DNA of 64,000 nucleotides. Origin: Pedobacter sp. UBA4863. GTDB taxonomy: Bacteria > Bacteroidota > Bacteroidia > Sphingobacteriales > Sphingobacteriaceae. The DNA lies in contig NZ_DHDZ01000029.1 in assembly GCF_002399615.1 (NCBI RefSeq), positions 62,689-126,688 of the forward strand, written 5' to 3'. The translations under genes were made by a program, and so were the position numbers. The notes under the pieces were generated by a model. That model did no database searches, was not told where the DNA came from, and saw nothing but the letters and a program-made list of their open reading frames with translations. Positions within the stretch are counted from its first letter, which is position 1, and each line of letters begins with the position of its first letter. Positions 16,892 to 26,756 of the stretch are shown piece by piece.

Positions 16892-19051
16892 TTATCTTCC
16901 TCCAGCAGGACAATTATCGTTAATGAATTTAGTGAAGGTTAACCTTAAATGCTCGGTAGTGCCCTCGCCTTCGTTAATGCTATGTGACCTGTTGGGATAG
17001 CTCATTAATTGAAAGGTTTTTTTATGTTTTACTAATTCATTAATTAGCATCTCCGCATTTTGATAATGCACATTATCATCGCCAGTGCCGTGTATCAATA
17101 ACAAATTTCCTTTTAGGTTTTTGGCATATGTAACCGGCGAGCCAGCTACGTAGGCAGCTGTAGTAGGAAAAGGAGTGCCCATGTATCTTTCTTGGTAAAT
17201 GTTATCGTAGGTTAATTGGTTGGCAACTGGTGCAATAGAAACGCCAGTTTTAAAAATGTCTGGATATTGAAACAACAAGTTTAACGTAGATGAGCCACCG
17301 CCGCTCCATCCCCAAGCAGCTACTCTATCTTTGTCCATAAAGCTATTGGTGGCAAGTAGTTTTTTCATTCCCAAAGCTTGGTCGCGTATGTTTAGCTGGC
17401 CAATGTTTTTGTAAATTGCTTTTCTCCAGTCTTTACCTTTAGGCACTGGCGCACCACGATTATCCATAGAGATATAGATGTACCCATCTTTTGCCATATT
17501 GCCAGCGTACAAGAAGTTGTTGCCAGCACCCCAAGTATCAAGCGCAGTTGCCGATGCTGGTTCGCCGTAAACGTATAAAACTACTGGATATTTCTTTGTT
17601 CTATCAAAGTTGTCTGGCTTTTTCATCCAGCCATCTAACTCAATGCCGTCATCGGTAGTTACCTTAAAAAACTCTACTTTGTTTTTAATTGCGGCTTGGC
17701 TGCCCACTTGGTTAGTAATGCTGCCATTCATAGACAAAGGATTGTTTGTTTTAAAGTTCATCCATTCGTTTACTGGTCTTACCGTAGCACTTTGATAACT
17801 GTGTAGGGCAAAGGCACCGGTTGGCGAGATATTATAGTTATGGGTACCTGGCAATACAGATGGGGTTACCGCTTCTAACTTTCCTTTACCGTCTAACTTT
17901 GTTTTATAAAGGTATTTTTGCATGGCATTAGTTGGCGATGCGCTAAAATAAACGGTGTTGTTCGCTTCATCTATCAAATTTAGGCTCATTACATCGTAAT
18001 TGCCGTTGGTAATTAATGTAGCTTTTTTATTTTCAATATTAATGCGATATAAATGTGCCCAGCCATCTCTATCTGTTTTTAGTACAAATTCTTTGTTTTT
18101 GTTGATCCAGTTAAATTTATCAATGGCATCAATCCAGGCTTTATCACTTTCTTTATAAACTTCGCTCACATTTTTTGTAGTGGCGTTTACCAAGAAAATA
18201 GTGCTTACGTTTTGTTCTCTGTTTAGTTGTTGTAAGATGATGTTGTTACTATTTGGTACCCAATCCATACGCGGGATATAGTTTTGCACCGAGCTGCCCG
18301 GTACGGCTACCCAAGTGGTGTTTGCTGTTGCTATATCAACCACGCCAATTTTGCAACCCGATGGATCTTGACCCACTTTTGGGTATTCTACCGGAATGTT
18401 ATAGGCGTAAATAGAGTCTGTATTGTTAATCATTAAGAAATTACGGATTTTACGGGCATCTATTTGCCAATAGGCGATAGATTTTCCGTCGGGGCTCCAT
18501 CTAAAACCATCTCTACAATCAAATTCTTCTTCGTAAGCCCAATCAAAAGTACCATTAATTAACCTGGTGGTACCATCGGTAGTTAGGGCTTTGGTAGCAC
18601 CCGTTTTTAGGTCTTCTACGTAAATGTTGTGCCCGCTAACGTAAGCCACTTTAGAGGCATCGGGCGAAAATTTAGCAAACATTAACGATGAGGTGGGTTT
18701 GTCTTTTCCTATTTGTGTTAGGGTGTTATTGGTCATGTCGGCCACCCAATAATCGCCACGGGTATCGTAACGCCATACTTTTTTACTGTTAGTGTAAATT
18801 AGTGCCTTGGTTCCATCGTCGTTTAGCTGAAAGCTTCGAACCGAAATGGTATTGCCGTTTGGCGTAGTAAGTAAACTGGTGCTAATTATTGTTTTACGTT
18901 CGTTTTTTGGGAGGGTAATGTTTACAATTTCTCCGGCTATGTTTTGGTAGTAACTGTTACCATCTTTAGCCCAATTTACATTTTGAGCCTTGGCACTACC
19001 GCAAATAACAACAGCGCAGGTAAATGCCCAAATTAATTTTCCGATTTTCAT
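16892..19051 (-). CDS. Dipeptidyl peptidase IV-type S9 serine peptidase, exported
   Basis: The 719-residue protein has a signal peptide (LIWAFTCAVVICGSAKAQ), a DPP4-type beta-propeller to about 470 and an alpha/beta hydrolase domain. In the propeller, FDWAYEEEF carries the glutamate pair that holds the free amino end of the substrate. The catalytic serine is in GWSGGGSS (about residue 580), the aspartate in HGTGDDNVH (about 657) and the histidine in NRSHSI (about 690). It should remove X-Pro or X-Ala dipeptides from peptides in the periplasm or at the cell surface. It lies 8 bp after the LTA-synthase-like gene on the same strand, probably one transcript though functionally unrelated. Confidence 0.94.
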   Translation of the reverse strand: MKIGKLIWAFTCAVVICGSAKAQNVNWAKDGNSYYQNIAGEIVNITLPKNERKTIISTSLLTTPNGNTISVRSFQLNDDGTKALIYTNSKKVWRYDTRGDYWVADMTNNTLTQIGKDKPTSSLMFAKFSPDASKVAYVSGHNIYVEDLKTGATKALTTDGTTRLINGTFDWAYEEEFDCRDGFRWSPDGKSIAYWQIDARKIRNFLMINNTDSIYAYNIPVEYPKVGQDPSGCKIGVVDIATANTTWVAVPGSSVQNYIPRMDWVPNSNNIILQQLNREQNVSTIFLVNATTKNVSEVYKESDKAWIDAIDKFNWINKNKEFVLKTDRDGWAHLYRINIENKKATLITNGNYDVMSLNLIDEANNTVYFSASPTNAMQKYLYKTKLDGKGKLEAVTPSVLPGTHNYNISPTGAFALHSYQSATVRPVNEWMNFKTNNPLSMNGSITNQVGSQAAIKNKVEFFKVTTDDGIELDGWMKKPDNFDRTKKYPVVLYVYGEPASATALDTWGAGNNFLYAGNMAKDGYIYISMDNRGAPVPKGKDWRKAIYKNIGQLNIRDQALGMKKLLATNSFMDKDRVAAWGWSGGGSSTLNLLFQYPDIFKTGVSIAPVANQLTYDNIYQERYMGTPFPTTAAYVAGSPVTYAKNLKGNLLLIHGTGDDNVHYQNAEMLINELVKHKKTFQLMSYPNRSHSINEGEGTTEHLRLTFTKFINDNCPAGGR

Positions 19052-19059
19052 ATTTGGTA

Positions 19060-20922
19060 TTATAGGTTTATAAATTGCTGATAAACTGATTGAAGGTAAG
19101 ATTTTCCGAGTGTTAAAATTTCGTTAGTTTTTTTAGCATCTTCTGGGTTACTATTATAGAGTATGCTTTTTCCAAAATTATCAAAAGTTACGGTATGGCC
19201 ATTTTCTATGAAGCCGAAACCGTTATCCCAACTAAAATAAGCAAAATGTCTGTAATAAGGGTTTAAAAGGTTTTTACTCCATTTAAACTCTTTACTGTTT
19301 ATTTTTAGCTGCGCCAAAAGCGTAGCCGATAAATCTAATTGGCTACCGGTTTGGTTAAAATCTTTACCTCTAAACTCTTCTTTAATTACATCGCCATAAA
19401 ATATAAGGGGGATATGGTAACGTTGCGGTTCGTATATTTCGTGCTTGGCCTTTGGTAACGAATGTCCATGGTCGGCAATAAATACAAATAAGGTGTTTTT
19501 ATACCAAGGCTGTTTTTTGGCCTCGCTTAAATAACTGCCAATGCAAGAATCGGTGTAAAATGCCGTGCTTTTAAATTTTTGCGTATTATTTGCTTGGCCA
19601 AATTTGTAAGCTACGGGTAGGTCAAATGGCTCGTGGTTGGTTAATGACAGTATGGTAGAGAAAAAAGGTTGTTTGCTAATGTTGGCATCGCTTAGCTGTT
19701 TGTTAAATACCCAGCCATCATAAGCGCCCCATTGTGGATTTATTTGATTGCTTTTGAAACTATTTTTATCTACTAGCTTTTTATACTTGTGTCCTAATAT
19801 AAATGCTTTATAGTTGTCAAATTCAGATTCTCCGCCGTAATAAAACGAGGTTTGATAGCCGTTCTCGTAGAATTTCTGGCTAAGCGCAGGAATTTTTTGC
19901 ATCTTATCGGGCCATTTAACCATGCTTGCGATACCAAGTGTTGGAAAGCTGGCCAAAGAACCAATTAAACCTTTGTCTGTGCGATTTCCGGTGGCATATA
20001 TGTTGCTAAAGAGCACGCCATTTTTTGCCAAACTGTCTAAATTAGGTGTAATTCCTTGTTCATTTCCCAGGCTTTGGGTCAAATCGGCGGTAAAACTTTC
20101 TAAAATAAAAACCACTACATTGGGTTTGTTGGTGTTTAATATGGCAGTAGTGCTGTCTTTTTCTACGTGATATAACTGGTTAATAGTTAAATCAGCCTGT
20201 TTCTGATCAAAATAGCGATAAGGATTTTTGTTTACTTGGTTACTTGACAACATACTCGATACCAAATTCCAAATTGTGTTTAAAGACGTATGGTTTAAAA
20301 TTTGATGATTAGAGAAATAGGCCATGCTTTGCGAATTGGGCGTAGCGCTAATTCCGCGAATAAGCAAGAAGTTAAAGCTTAAAAACAGTAGGGCAATAGT
20401 AATTTTTGTTCTAATTGGTGTTTTAACAAAGATAATTTGCCGCTTTATAAGTATAAAATTGAGGTAAAAACCAACTGTTAGTAAGATGAGTAGAATAAAT
20501 ATAGTAAGCGAAATAGGGGAAGAGGCACCAGAGGCTAACGATTCGTTAGGGGTAAGGATGGCAAACTCTATTGCTCTAGAATTTATTTTACTGCCCCATT
20601 CTCGGTAAATGTTAAAATTAGCAACCGAGATGATGCTGAAAAGCACAAGTAATACGGCGTTGTAATAGCGTACCCAATTAAAGTTAATTTTTTCTTTACC
20701 ACTAAAGTAGTTGAACGTGTAAACTAACAAAGGAATTACCGTGATATAGGCCGCTGTAGATAGATCTAGTCGGAGGGCGTGATAATAGGTAGCCAACTTT
20801 TCGGACAGTGGAATACCTCTCAGTTTTACATGGAAGATAAACATGAAAAGGAACCTATCGACAGCAAAATAGAGCAGCCAAAATATAAGGTATCTGACAA
20901 AGAAAGTTAGACTTTTAAACAT
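19060..20922 (-). CDS. LTA synthase-like membrane sulfatase-fold enzyme (phosphoglycerol/phosphoethanolamine transferase type)
   Basis: The 620-residue protein has about five N-terminal membrane helices (to about 200) and an extracytoplasmic alkaline-phosphatase-fold domain. Metal and nucleophile segments are visible: VVVFILESFTADL, the nucleophile threonine in GNRTDKGL (about 312), and FIADHGHSLPK with the usual DHG. Members of this family in Gram-positives build lipoteichoic acid. In Gram-negative Bacteroidota they are thought to move phosphoglycerol or phosphoethanolamine onto envelope glycans or lipids, so the acceptor here is unknown. It is followed closely by the DPP4 gene and preceded by a terminator. 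Confidence 0.87.
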   Translation of the reverse strand: MFKSLTFFVRYLIFWLLYFAVDRFLFMFIFHVKLRGIPLSEKLATYYHALRLDLSTAAYITVIPLLVYTFNYFSGKEKINFNWVRYYNAVLLVLFSIISVANFNIYREWGSKINSRAIEFAILTPNESLASGASSPISLTIFILLILLTVGFYLNFILIKRQIIFVKTPIRTKITIALLFLSFNFLLIRGISATPNSQSMAYFSNHQILNHTSLNTIWNLVSSMLSSNQVNKNPYRYFDQKQADLTINQLYHVEKDSTTAILNTNKPNVVVFILESFTADLTQSLGNEQGITPNLDSLAKNGVLFSNIYATGNRTDKGLIGSLASFPTLGIASMVKWPDKMQKIPALSQKFYENGYQTSFYYGGESEFDNYKAFILGHKYKKLVDKNSFKSNQINPQWGAYDGWVFNKQLSDANISKQPFFSTILSLTNHEPFDLPVAYKFGQANNTQKFKSTAFYTDSCIGSYLSEAKKQPWYKNTLFVFIADHGHSLPKAKHEIYEPQRYHIPLIFYGDVIKEEFRGKDFNQTGSQLDLSATLLAQLKINSKEFKWSKNLLNPYYRHFAYFSWDNGFGFIENGHTVTFDNFGKSILYNSNPEDAKKTNEILTLGKSYLQSVYQQFINL

Positions 20923-20949
20923 GAGGTGCTAAATTAGTAAAAAAGCCAT

Positions 20950-20981
20950 AAAAAAAGCCCACGATTTAAGTTCGTGGGCTT
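20950..20981 (-). terminator. Intrinsic terminator after the secreted 226-residue protein gene
   Basis: Arms 20955-20964 and 20972-20981 (AAGCCCACGA and its inverse) form a 10-bp stem with a seven-base loop. On the minus strand a run of T follows directly, marking the end of the transcript from the gene at 21011-21691. Confidence 0.85.
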
Positions 20982-21010
20982 ATAGGTTTAAATGCCTTTG
21001 GCGTATGTTC

Positions 21011-21691
21011 TTATTGTCCGCCGCCTTGCATTGCCATAATTTCTTCCATGGTTTTAAGTTCGTAACCGCTAGGTATTTCTAAAGAGAAAGGACCAACTTT
21101 GTCTTCGGTAATATTTTTAACGGTTAAAGTTACTTTTGTGCCATTTTGAAAGGTAGTATATTTCACTAAAGTACCTTTAACACCTTTAAACTGCTCGCCC
21201 GAAAAGCCTGCGGGCAATTCAACTTCTGTAGTGGCCCAAAGTTCGTAGTTACCACCTTTGTCGTCTTTATAGGTGTATTTTTCAGTATTGTAATTGCCTA
21301 TTTTTAATTTTTCGCCAGTAGCTTTAAAATCGCTTAGCTTAGGCGAAGCAGCTTCTGCTTTATTGATATCTTCTTTGCTCATTTTTACCGCAAACTGCAT
21401 TTGCGCAATTGGTACATCAATAAGCATTAGGCCTTTATTTTCAACATAATCTTTTAAAATACCTATGGCAGCTGGCCCTTGTTCCATATCTATACGAAGT
21501 AAGTTGCCATTAAATTTTACTTTTTGCTCTTTAGGAAGCTGAGAAGCCATTGCTGCTGCCTCTGGCGGAAGACTATACTCTACGCCATAAATAATTGTGC
21601 CTTGTGCAAGTTTTTTTTGAGCGTTAGCAATTATTGCCGAACCTACTAAAATAACAGCTAAAAGCCCTGTTTTTACCGATTTGAACATCAT
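21011..21691 (-). CDS. Secreted protein, DUF4412/GLPGLI-like
   Basis: The 226-residue protein has a signal peptide (LLAVILVGSAIIANAQKK) and a mature part built of regular beta segments. TIIYGVEYSLPPEA near the start, VKFNGNLLRIDMEQG, and NYNTEKYTYKDDKGGNYELWATTEVELP resemble the DUF4412/GLPGLI class of periplasmic beta proteins common in Bacteroidota. There are no enzyme motifs. It lies 19 bp after the enoyl-CoA hydratase gene and has a clear terminator after it, so it is the last gene of that unit. Start could be either of two adjacent ATGs. Function unknown. Confidence 0.7.
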   Translation of the reverse strand: MMFKSVKTGLLAVILVGSAIIANAQKKLAQGTIIYGVEYSLPPEAAAMASQLPKEQKVKFNGNLLRIDMEQGPAAIGILKDYVENKGLMLIDVPIAQMQFAVKMSKEDINKAEAASPKLSDFKATGEKLKIGNYNTEKYTYKDDKGGNYELWATTEVELPAGFSGEQFKGVKGTLVKYTTFQNGTKVTLTVKNITEDKVGPFSLEIPSGYELKTMEEIMAMQGGGQ

Positions 21692-21710
21692 ATTGTTTTT
21701 TTAAGTTTAG

Positions 21711-22487
21711 TTACCATTTAATTTTTTCTTTTGCTAAGAAAGCAGCAATTCCCTTTTTAAAATCTTGACTTTCTCTCGTTTTGGCATTTACTTCAATCGC
21801 ATTGTTTAAACAATTATCGAGCCATGTATTGGTTGTTTGGTTAATTAATTGTTTAGTTAGCATTAAAGAATTACCAGAAGCGCTATTGCTCAAATTTACT
21901 GCAAAATCATCTACAATTTGATTAATTTCTTCTGCTTTTGTTACACTCGTGATGAGATTATTTTGCAATGCTTCAGCTGCTGTAAACAAATCGCCGCTTA
22001 GCAATAGTTTTTTAGCAATAGTTTCGCCTACTTTTTGTACTAAATAGCAGCTCACAATGGCTGGTACAAAACCTAACTTAACCTCTGTGTAGCCAAATTT
22101 TGCTTCGGGTACAGCAAAAATTATATCGCATATAGTAGCTAATCCGCAACCACCAGCAATAGCATGCCCTTCAACTTGTGCAATAACTACCTTTGATAAG
22201 GTTCGTATGGTTTCGAAAAGATTTTTTAAAGCGGTAGAATCTTGTATGTTTTCCTGGTAAGAAAAATGTTGTAATTGTTGCATGTATGCCAAATCGGCAC
22301 CGGCACTAAAAACCTCTCCGTTTGCTTTTAGTACCACAACTTTTACGTTTTCATCATGCTGTGCAGTTAAAAAAGCGTTGGTGAGTTCGGCAATTAAGGC
22401 TGGGTTTAAGGCATTTCTTTTTTCAGGCCTATTAATGGTAATGTTGGCAATGCGTTCATTACTCTGGTAAAGTACCAATGGTTCCAT
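21711..22487 (-). CDS. Enoyl-CoA hydratase/isomerase family protein
   Basis: This 258-residue crotonase-fold enzyme shows INRPEKRNALNPALI, the oxyanion-hole block EVFSAGADLAYMQQL and EGHAIAGGCGLATICD. The next block, FGYTEVKLGFVPAIVSCYLV, has glutamate and aspartate-site residues of the hydratase/methylglutaconyl type. The likely reaction is hydration or isomerisation of enoyl-CoA esters in fatty-acid or branched amino-acid breakdown; exact substrate not determined. It begins 4 bp after the comEC stop, so it is cotranscribed with comEC without an obvious functional link. Confidence 0.88.
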   Translation of the reverse strand: MEPLVLYQSNERIANITINRPEKRNALNPALIAELTNAFLTAQHDENVKVVVLKANGEVFSAGADLAYMQQLQHFSYQENIQDSTALKNLFETIRTLSKVVIAQVEGHAIAGGCGLATICDIIFAVPEAKFGYTEVKLGFVPAIVSCYLVQKVGETIAKKLLLSGDLFTAAEALQNNLITSVTKAEEINQIVDDFAVNLSNSASGNSLMLTKQLINQTTNTWLDNCLNNAIEVNAKTRESQDFKKGIAAFLAKEKIKW

Positions 22488-22491
22488 GAGC

Positions 22492-24579
22492 TTAATTAAG
22501 GTTTAGGCTTACCGCTTTCTGTTTTTTTAGTACATGAGCGATTATTTTTAAACTGTCTGCTTTTTTTTCAAACTTAGCAATTAAATAATCTTTATTGCTT
22601 GCATCTATAATCAAATTCGAAAAATTTACTTCCTTGTACAAGTTTTCTATCTTTTGTTTTGGGTTTTGGTGTAGCCAAACAAAATCGAAACTGGGGTTTT
22701 GCTCAATTTTTTTGTAATTGATGGAGTGGTCTATCAGTAATATAGATTTGTTGAGGTAGGTGATCAGGTGCTGTTGTTTTATAAAATGGTGTGTTTTAAA
22801 ATCATCTTCCCATTTTACAAATTGGATATGATTAATGTGCCTTTGGTCTAAAGATGGTTTTACAAAGAACTCAAAGTTTTTATCATCGGCGGTTAAATCG
22901 GTTAATAAAATGGCTGTATTGCCTGCTATAAACGCGGCAGCATAGTTTTTTCGTAAACTGTAAAAAACTATTTGCTGTTGTTTAAAGTTAATTATTTTAC
23001 GATAACTAAGGCTTGCTTGAAACAATAATAACATGGCTAGCCCGTAAAATAGGTATTGTTTTTTACGATAGGTAAAGCCTATAACGAACAGACCGATTAA
23101 CAAGCATAAGACGAACAATTGCCATTTTGCTATCCAAATCTGGGTAATTCCAGAAAAAGGTAAATCGGCAATCCATTTTAAAATATTGTTGGTAAGGGTA
23201 ATTAACCACTCAAATATGGGTGCAAGTAGATATAGCTTTAATAATAGAATGCTGATGCCTAAATACATGAGTACAACAATAGGAATGCTGATGAGCAAGT
23301 TGCCTAAAATGAAATATACCGGAAACTGATGGAAATAATAAATGCTGAGTGGTAAGGTTGCTATTTGTGCTGCTAAACTTATAGACATTAGTTTCCAAAT
23401 TTTATGAAGGAAATAATTTTTTACATACAACCAATTGTGAATTTTAGGCTCGAGGTAAATAAGGCCAAATACTGCCAAGAAGGAGAGTTGAAAACCAACA
23501 TCCCAAAGGTAAAACGGATTATAGGCCAGCAATATAAAGGCCGTAAAGGCTAAAATGTTATAATTGTTGGTGCTACGTCCAATTTGTTTCGAAATAATAA
23601 AGGCACTTAGCATAATGGCCGAGCGCAGTACCGACGAAGATAGGCCCGTAAGCAAGGAATAGTACCAAATTAATGTAATAATAAGAACTACTTTTACTAC
23701 CAACAACACACGATTACGGTTTAAGAAAAATAACAGGGCGTTGAGCATGAGGTATATAATGCCAACGTGCATACCCGAAACAGATAGTGCATGGATGGTT
23801 CCTGTTTTGCTGTAGGCCGCTAAAGTTTCTTTGCTCAAATTTGCTCGGTAACCCAAAATTAGGGTAGATGCTACCGCAAATGCTTCGTCGTCTTTTATTA
23901 ACTTTCGGTAAATGGCTACTTGTTGTTGCCTAAGGGTTAAAGCGTAAGCTATAATTGGATTTCCTTTATTGCTGGCCAGTTTAACCAGTTGTTCTTGCCG
24001 AATAAAAGATTGGTGGTACACGTTTTTGGAAGCTAGCCATTGCTTAAAATCAAACTCTGCTGGGTTGTAGGGCGGTTCTATCGGTAAATAGTTGGCCGAA
24101 ATAAGTAATTCATCGCCATAGCGGAGCTTAATGGGGGATAGGCTGTCTAATTTCAGGGCTATTTGTAACGTTCCACTGCAGTTTTTCACCTCGTTATTGG
24201 CATAGCCATTGGTTACGGCTACTTCAAACCTTAAAATATCATTAATTTGTGATGGTTCGTTGTTTATCCATACTTTTAAATGTTGATATTGTTTTTTTGC
24301 AAAGTAATTCTTGTGTAGAAAGTCGGTATGGAATAGTGTCGCAAATGTACCCAAGATGAAAAATAACAGGTAGTATAAACTAGCAATTTGTCGTTTAAAT
24401 TTCCATCCCTTAACCTTTTTATAGAAGATATTGATACTGGCCGCAAGTGTAATAAAGCATACAAGTAGAATGGCCGATAATTGGAATAGTTGCGGGATTT
24501 GAAAGCAATAACCTAGTACAATGCCTAAGCAAAAAGGCAAAATAATTTTCACGAACACTATTTCTGCCTTGAATATCAA
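22492..24579 (-). CDS. comEC: ComEC/Rec2 family competence membrane protein
   Basis: The 695-residue polytopic inner-membrane protein has an N-terminal OB-like extracytoplasmic domain (about 90-200), then the Competence domain. This contains the hallmark TGTIHALSVSGMHVGIIYLMLNALLFF and GLSSSVLRSAIMLSAFI blocks (each shown only in part here) and several more helices. The C-terminal part is short of a recognisable metallo-beta-lactamase HxHxDH site, so it may be a shortened, degenerate nuclease domain. ComEC forms the channel taking single-stranded DNA across the inner membrane during transformation. No ATG fits the frame: the TTG at 24579 follows an in-frame stop at close range, and GTG codons at 24558 and 24552 are alternatives. 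Confidence 0.88.
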   Translation of the reverse strand: MIFKAEIVFVKIILPFCLGIVLGYCFQIPQLFQLSAILLVCFITLAASINIFYKKVKGWKFKRQIASLYYLLFFILGTFATLFHTDFLHKNYFAKKQYQHLKVWINNEPSQINDILRFEVAVTNGYANNEVKNCSGTLQIALKLDSLSPIKLRYGDELLISANYLPIEPPYNPAEFDFKQWLASKNVYHQSFIRQEQLVKLASNKGNPIIAYALTLRQQQVAIYRKLIKDDEAFAVASTLILGYRANLSKETLAAYSKTGTIHALSVSGMHVGIIYLMLNALLFFLNRNRVLLVVKVVLIITLIWYYSLLTGLSSSVLRSAIMLSAFIISKQIGRSTNNYNILAFTAFILLAYNPFYLWDVGFQLSFLAVFGLIYLEPKIHNWLYVKNYFLHKIWKLMSISLAAQIATLPLSIYYFHQFPVYFILGNLLISIPIVVLMYLGISILLLKLYLLAPIFEWLITLTNNILKWIADLPFSGITQIWIAKWQLFVLCLLIGLFVIGFTYRKKQYLFYGLAMLLLFQASLSYRKIINFKQQQIVFYSLRKNYAAAFIAGNTAILLTDLTADDKNFEFFVKPSLDQRHINHIQFVKWEDDFKTHHFIKQQHLITYLNKSILLIDHSINYKKIEQNPSFDFVWLHQNPKQKIENLYKEVNFSNLIIDASNKDYLIAKFEKKADSLKIIAHVLKKQKAVSLNLN

Positions 24580-24713
24580 AACATGGTATGGTGGTTAGTT
24601 AACGATTTAACTTTTATAGCCCAGTTAATATCTACTTCTTAAACAGAAGTTTACTTTAAATTTAGTGTTAAAATTTTTATTTTTTATTATAACATAATAT
24701 CTCCGAGCTATTA

Positions 24714-26756
24714 CTAAAACTGGTATCGAAGCTGTATCCTCATTTCCGATTTCATTTTTCCTCCAATTTCATCTAGCCCAGAACCAACTTTTTCTACGTT
24801 TTCGTAGTTGTAAAGTGCATACCTGCCCCAAACATCTAGTTTTTTGGCCAGCCTATATTTCAAGTTGGCATAACCTCTTAATCCTTTTCCGTTGTACAAG
24901 CCAAAGGTAAAATTATAAAGTACATCGTCTTCGTAAGCATAAATTCTACTGTCGTAAGAAGCTGTGTTAAAATAAGCAATCCTTATATTTCCAGATAGCC
25001 TTGATGAAAGTGGATCGTAACTTACATCTTGATAAGCTAAATAACCAAATTCGGCATTGCCGGCACCCTTTTTAAATTGCACCACTTCTACACGGTTTTG
25101 GAAGCTGAATGATTTGCCAACGGCCCATTTTACATCGGCACGGTAATTTTCTCGTTTTACGTTATCGAGGTAGTTAAACGGTACCGTTAAGCTGGTGTTT
25201 TGTTGCTTAACTTCAGATTTAAAGCGTAGAATAGCTTTAAAAGTTTTGGTAGGAGAATAAGTAACCTGACCCAAAAACTCATAGCCCTCCGATGGAGCAT
25301 CTACTCTGAAACGTAACCATGGGTAATTGAAATAATCACCATATAACTGGAAACTCCATACTTTAGACGGGTTAATATTTAAGCCTGCATAAAAGCCTTT
25401 TTCGTTAAACGCTTCGCTGGCTTCGGCTGTTGCCTGATTAAAGAAATTATGATAGTTTTTTTGGTAGTTTCTATGCAAAACTACGGCAGAAACCGTAGAT
25501 GATAAACTAACTAATGCGCCATTTACATAGGCCAAACCTGCATCTAAGGATTTTCCAAACTCGCCAAAGAAATAAAAATTCTTGTAAGTATAACTGTAAT
25601 GCGCACCTATATTGGTTAGTTCTTTGCCATTAAAATTGAATTTTTGGTATAGTGAAGAGCCGGGCACAAATATTCTGTTAAATGAAGTATGGTAGGCTAT
25701 TGCGCCAATATTTAAGGCATTGGTTTTATATTGCAGTACACCACCATAAACCATTTGTTCGGTAGTGTTCTTATTGTTTATTTCGTTTTGGGTTCTGTGC
25801 AGGCCCGTTTCGTTAATTGTGGTAATGGTTTTTTCGCCATTGGCGTTGGTGCCTAAAGAGGCATCTAGTTTTCGATGCGAGACAAAAGGAGAGAAGTCGA
25901 TGTTTTTGGCAATACCAACTGTAGCTGCGGCACCACGTAGAAAAGCAAATTCGTTGGCAGAGGTATAAGGCCTTAAGCCTACATCCCTTTTGGCAACGGC
26001 AGTAATATCTGGCGATTTGCCGAAAGAAAAGCCCGACCAAAGCGTTAATGCTTGTCCAAATTGCATGCTATAATCGCCAATTACAATTTTCTTAAACCTG
26101 CCTGTATTTAATAGGGCAATATGCCCCGAAAGAAAATCGAACGGTTTTTGTTTAGGCCCGTTAAAAAAGTGCTCGCCTGCATCTTTCTCAAATACCAATG
26201 AGGCAGAAACACGGTTAGAATAAGTGTAGCGATACCTAAACAAGTATCGGTCTGGTGTGCCCAAGTACCTGCTTCCGGGTAAATCGGTATAGCCTTTAGA
26301 TTTTTCTATAACGCGGCCATAACGTACAATTAAATCGTTATTGCCGTATTTTAATAGGTTTTGCCCGGTTATTTTGTCAACTATAGCATTTTGTTCTAAG
26401 GTTACAAAAGGCATTAGGCGTTGTATGGTTACTACATCAAACTCGGCAATACTTTGTAATTCCAAAAGGTCTATCAGTTTACCGTTTTTTCTAATATGCT
26501 CAAATAAATTACTAATTTGAAGAGGAGAAAGAAAAACCAATGTTTTTAGTTCCTCGGCATTAGTTTTATTAAGGTTAATGGGGTTGTTTCGGTAATAGGT
26601 TAAACGATCTTGAAGCTCGGAAAGGTCATAATCTTCTGGTAAATTTTCTGCAATACTTTCAATTAAGTCCTTAATTAATTGATCTTCTTGTGTTTGTGCC
26701 TTGGCTGCAAAACCAATCAGTAAAAAAGTAATGATAAATAGCAGTTTAAAACGCAT
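24714..26756 (-). CDS. Exported helix-hairpin-helix protein with outer-membrane beta-barrel
   Basis: Starting at the ATG at 26756 gives 680 residues with a signal peptide (LLFIITFLLIGFAAKAQ). Residues about 40-125 hold two helix-hairpin-helix segments (NPINLNKTNAEELKTLVFL and KLIDLLELQSIAEFD), the ComEA-like DNA-binding motif. The remainder, from about 150, is alternating aromatic beta strands ending in MRIQLRYQF, an outer-membrane barrel signature with C-terminal F. A DNA-binding motif on a barrel next to ComEC suggests a role in DNA uptake across the outer membrane, but this is inference. An upstream in-frame start would add ten residues and destroy the signal peptide. It overlaps the preceding gene by 11 bp. 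Confidence 0.78.
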   Translation of the reverse strand: MRFKLLFIITFLLIGFAAKAQTQEDQLIKDLIESIAENLPEDYDLSELQDRLTYYRNNPINLNKTNAEELKTLVFLSPLQISNLFEHIRKNGKLIDLLELQSIAEFDVVTIQRLMPFVTLEQNAIVDKITGQNLLKYGNNDLIVRYGRVIEKSKGYTDLPGSRYLGTPDRYLFRYRYTYSNRVSASLVFEKDAGEHFFNGPKQKPFDFLSGHIALLNTGRFKKIVIGDYSMQFGQALTLWSGFSFGKSPDITAVAKRDVGLRPYTSANEFAFLRGAAATVGIAKNIDFSPFVSHRKLDASLGTNANGEKTITTINETGLHRTQNEINNKNTTEQMVYGGVLQYKTNALNIGAIAYHTSFNRIFVPGSSLYQKFNFNGKELTNIGAHYSYTYKNFYFFGEFGKSLDAGLAYVNGALVSLSSTVSAVVLHRNYQKNYHNFFNQATAEASEAFNEKGFYAGLNINPSKVWSFQLYGDYFNYPWLRFRVDAPSEGYEFLGQVTYSPTKTFKAILRFKSEVKQQNTSLTVPFNYLDNVKRENYRADVKWAVGKSFSFQNRVEVVQFKKGAGNAEFGYLAYQDVSYDPLSSRLSGNIRIAYFNTASYDSRIYAYEDDVLYNFTFGLYNGKGLRGYANLKYRLAKKLDVWGRYALYNYENVEKVGSGLDEIGGKMKSEMRIQLRYQF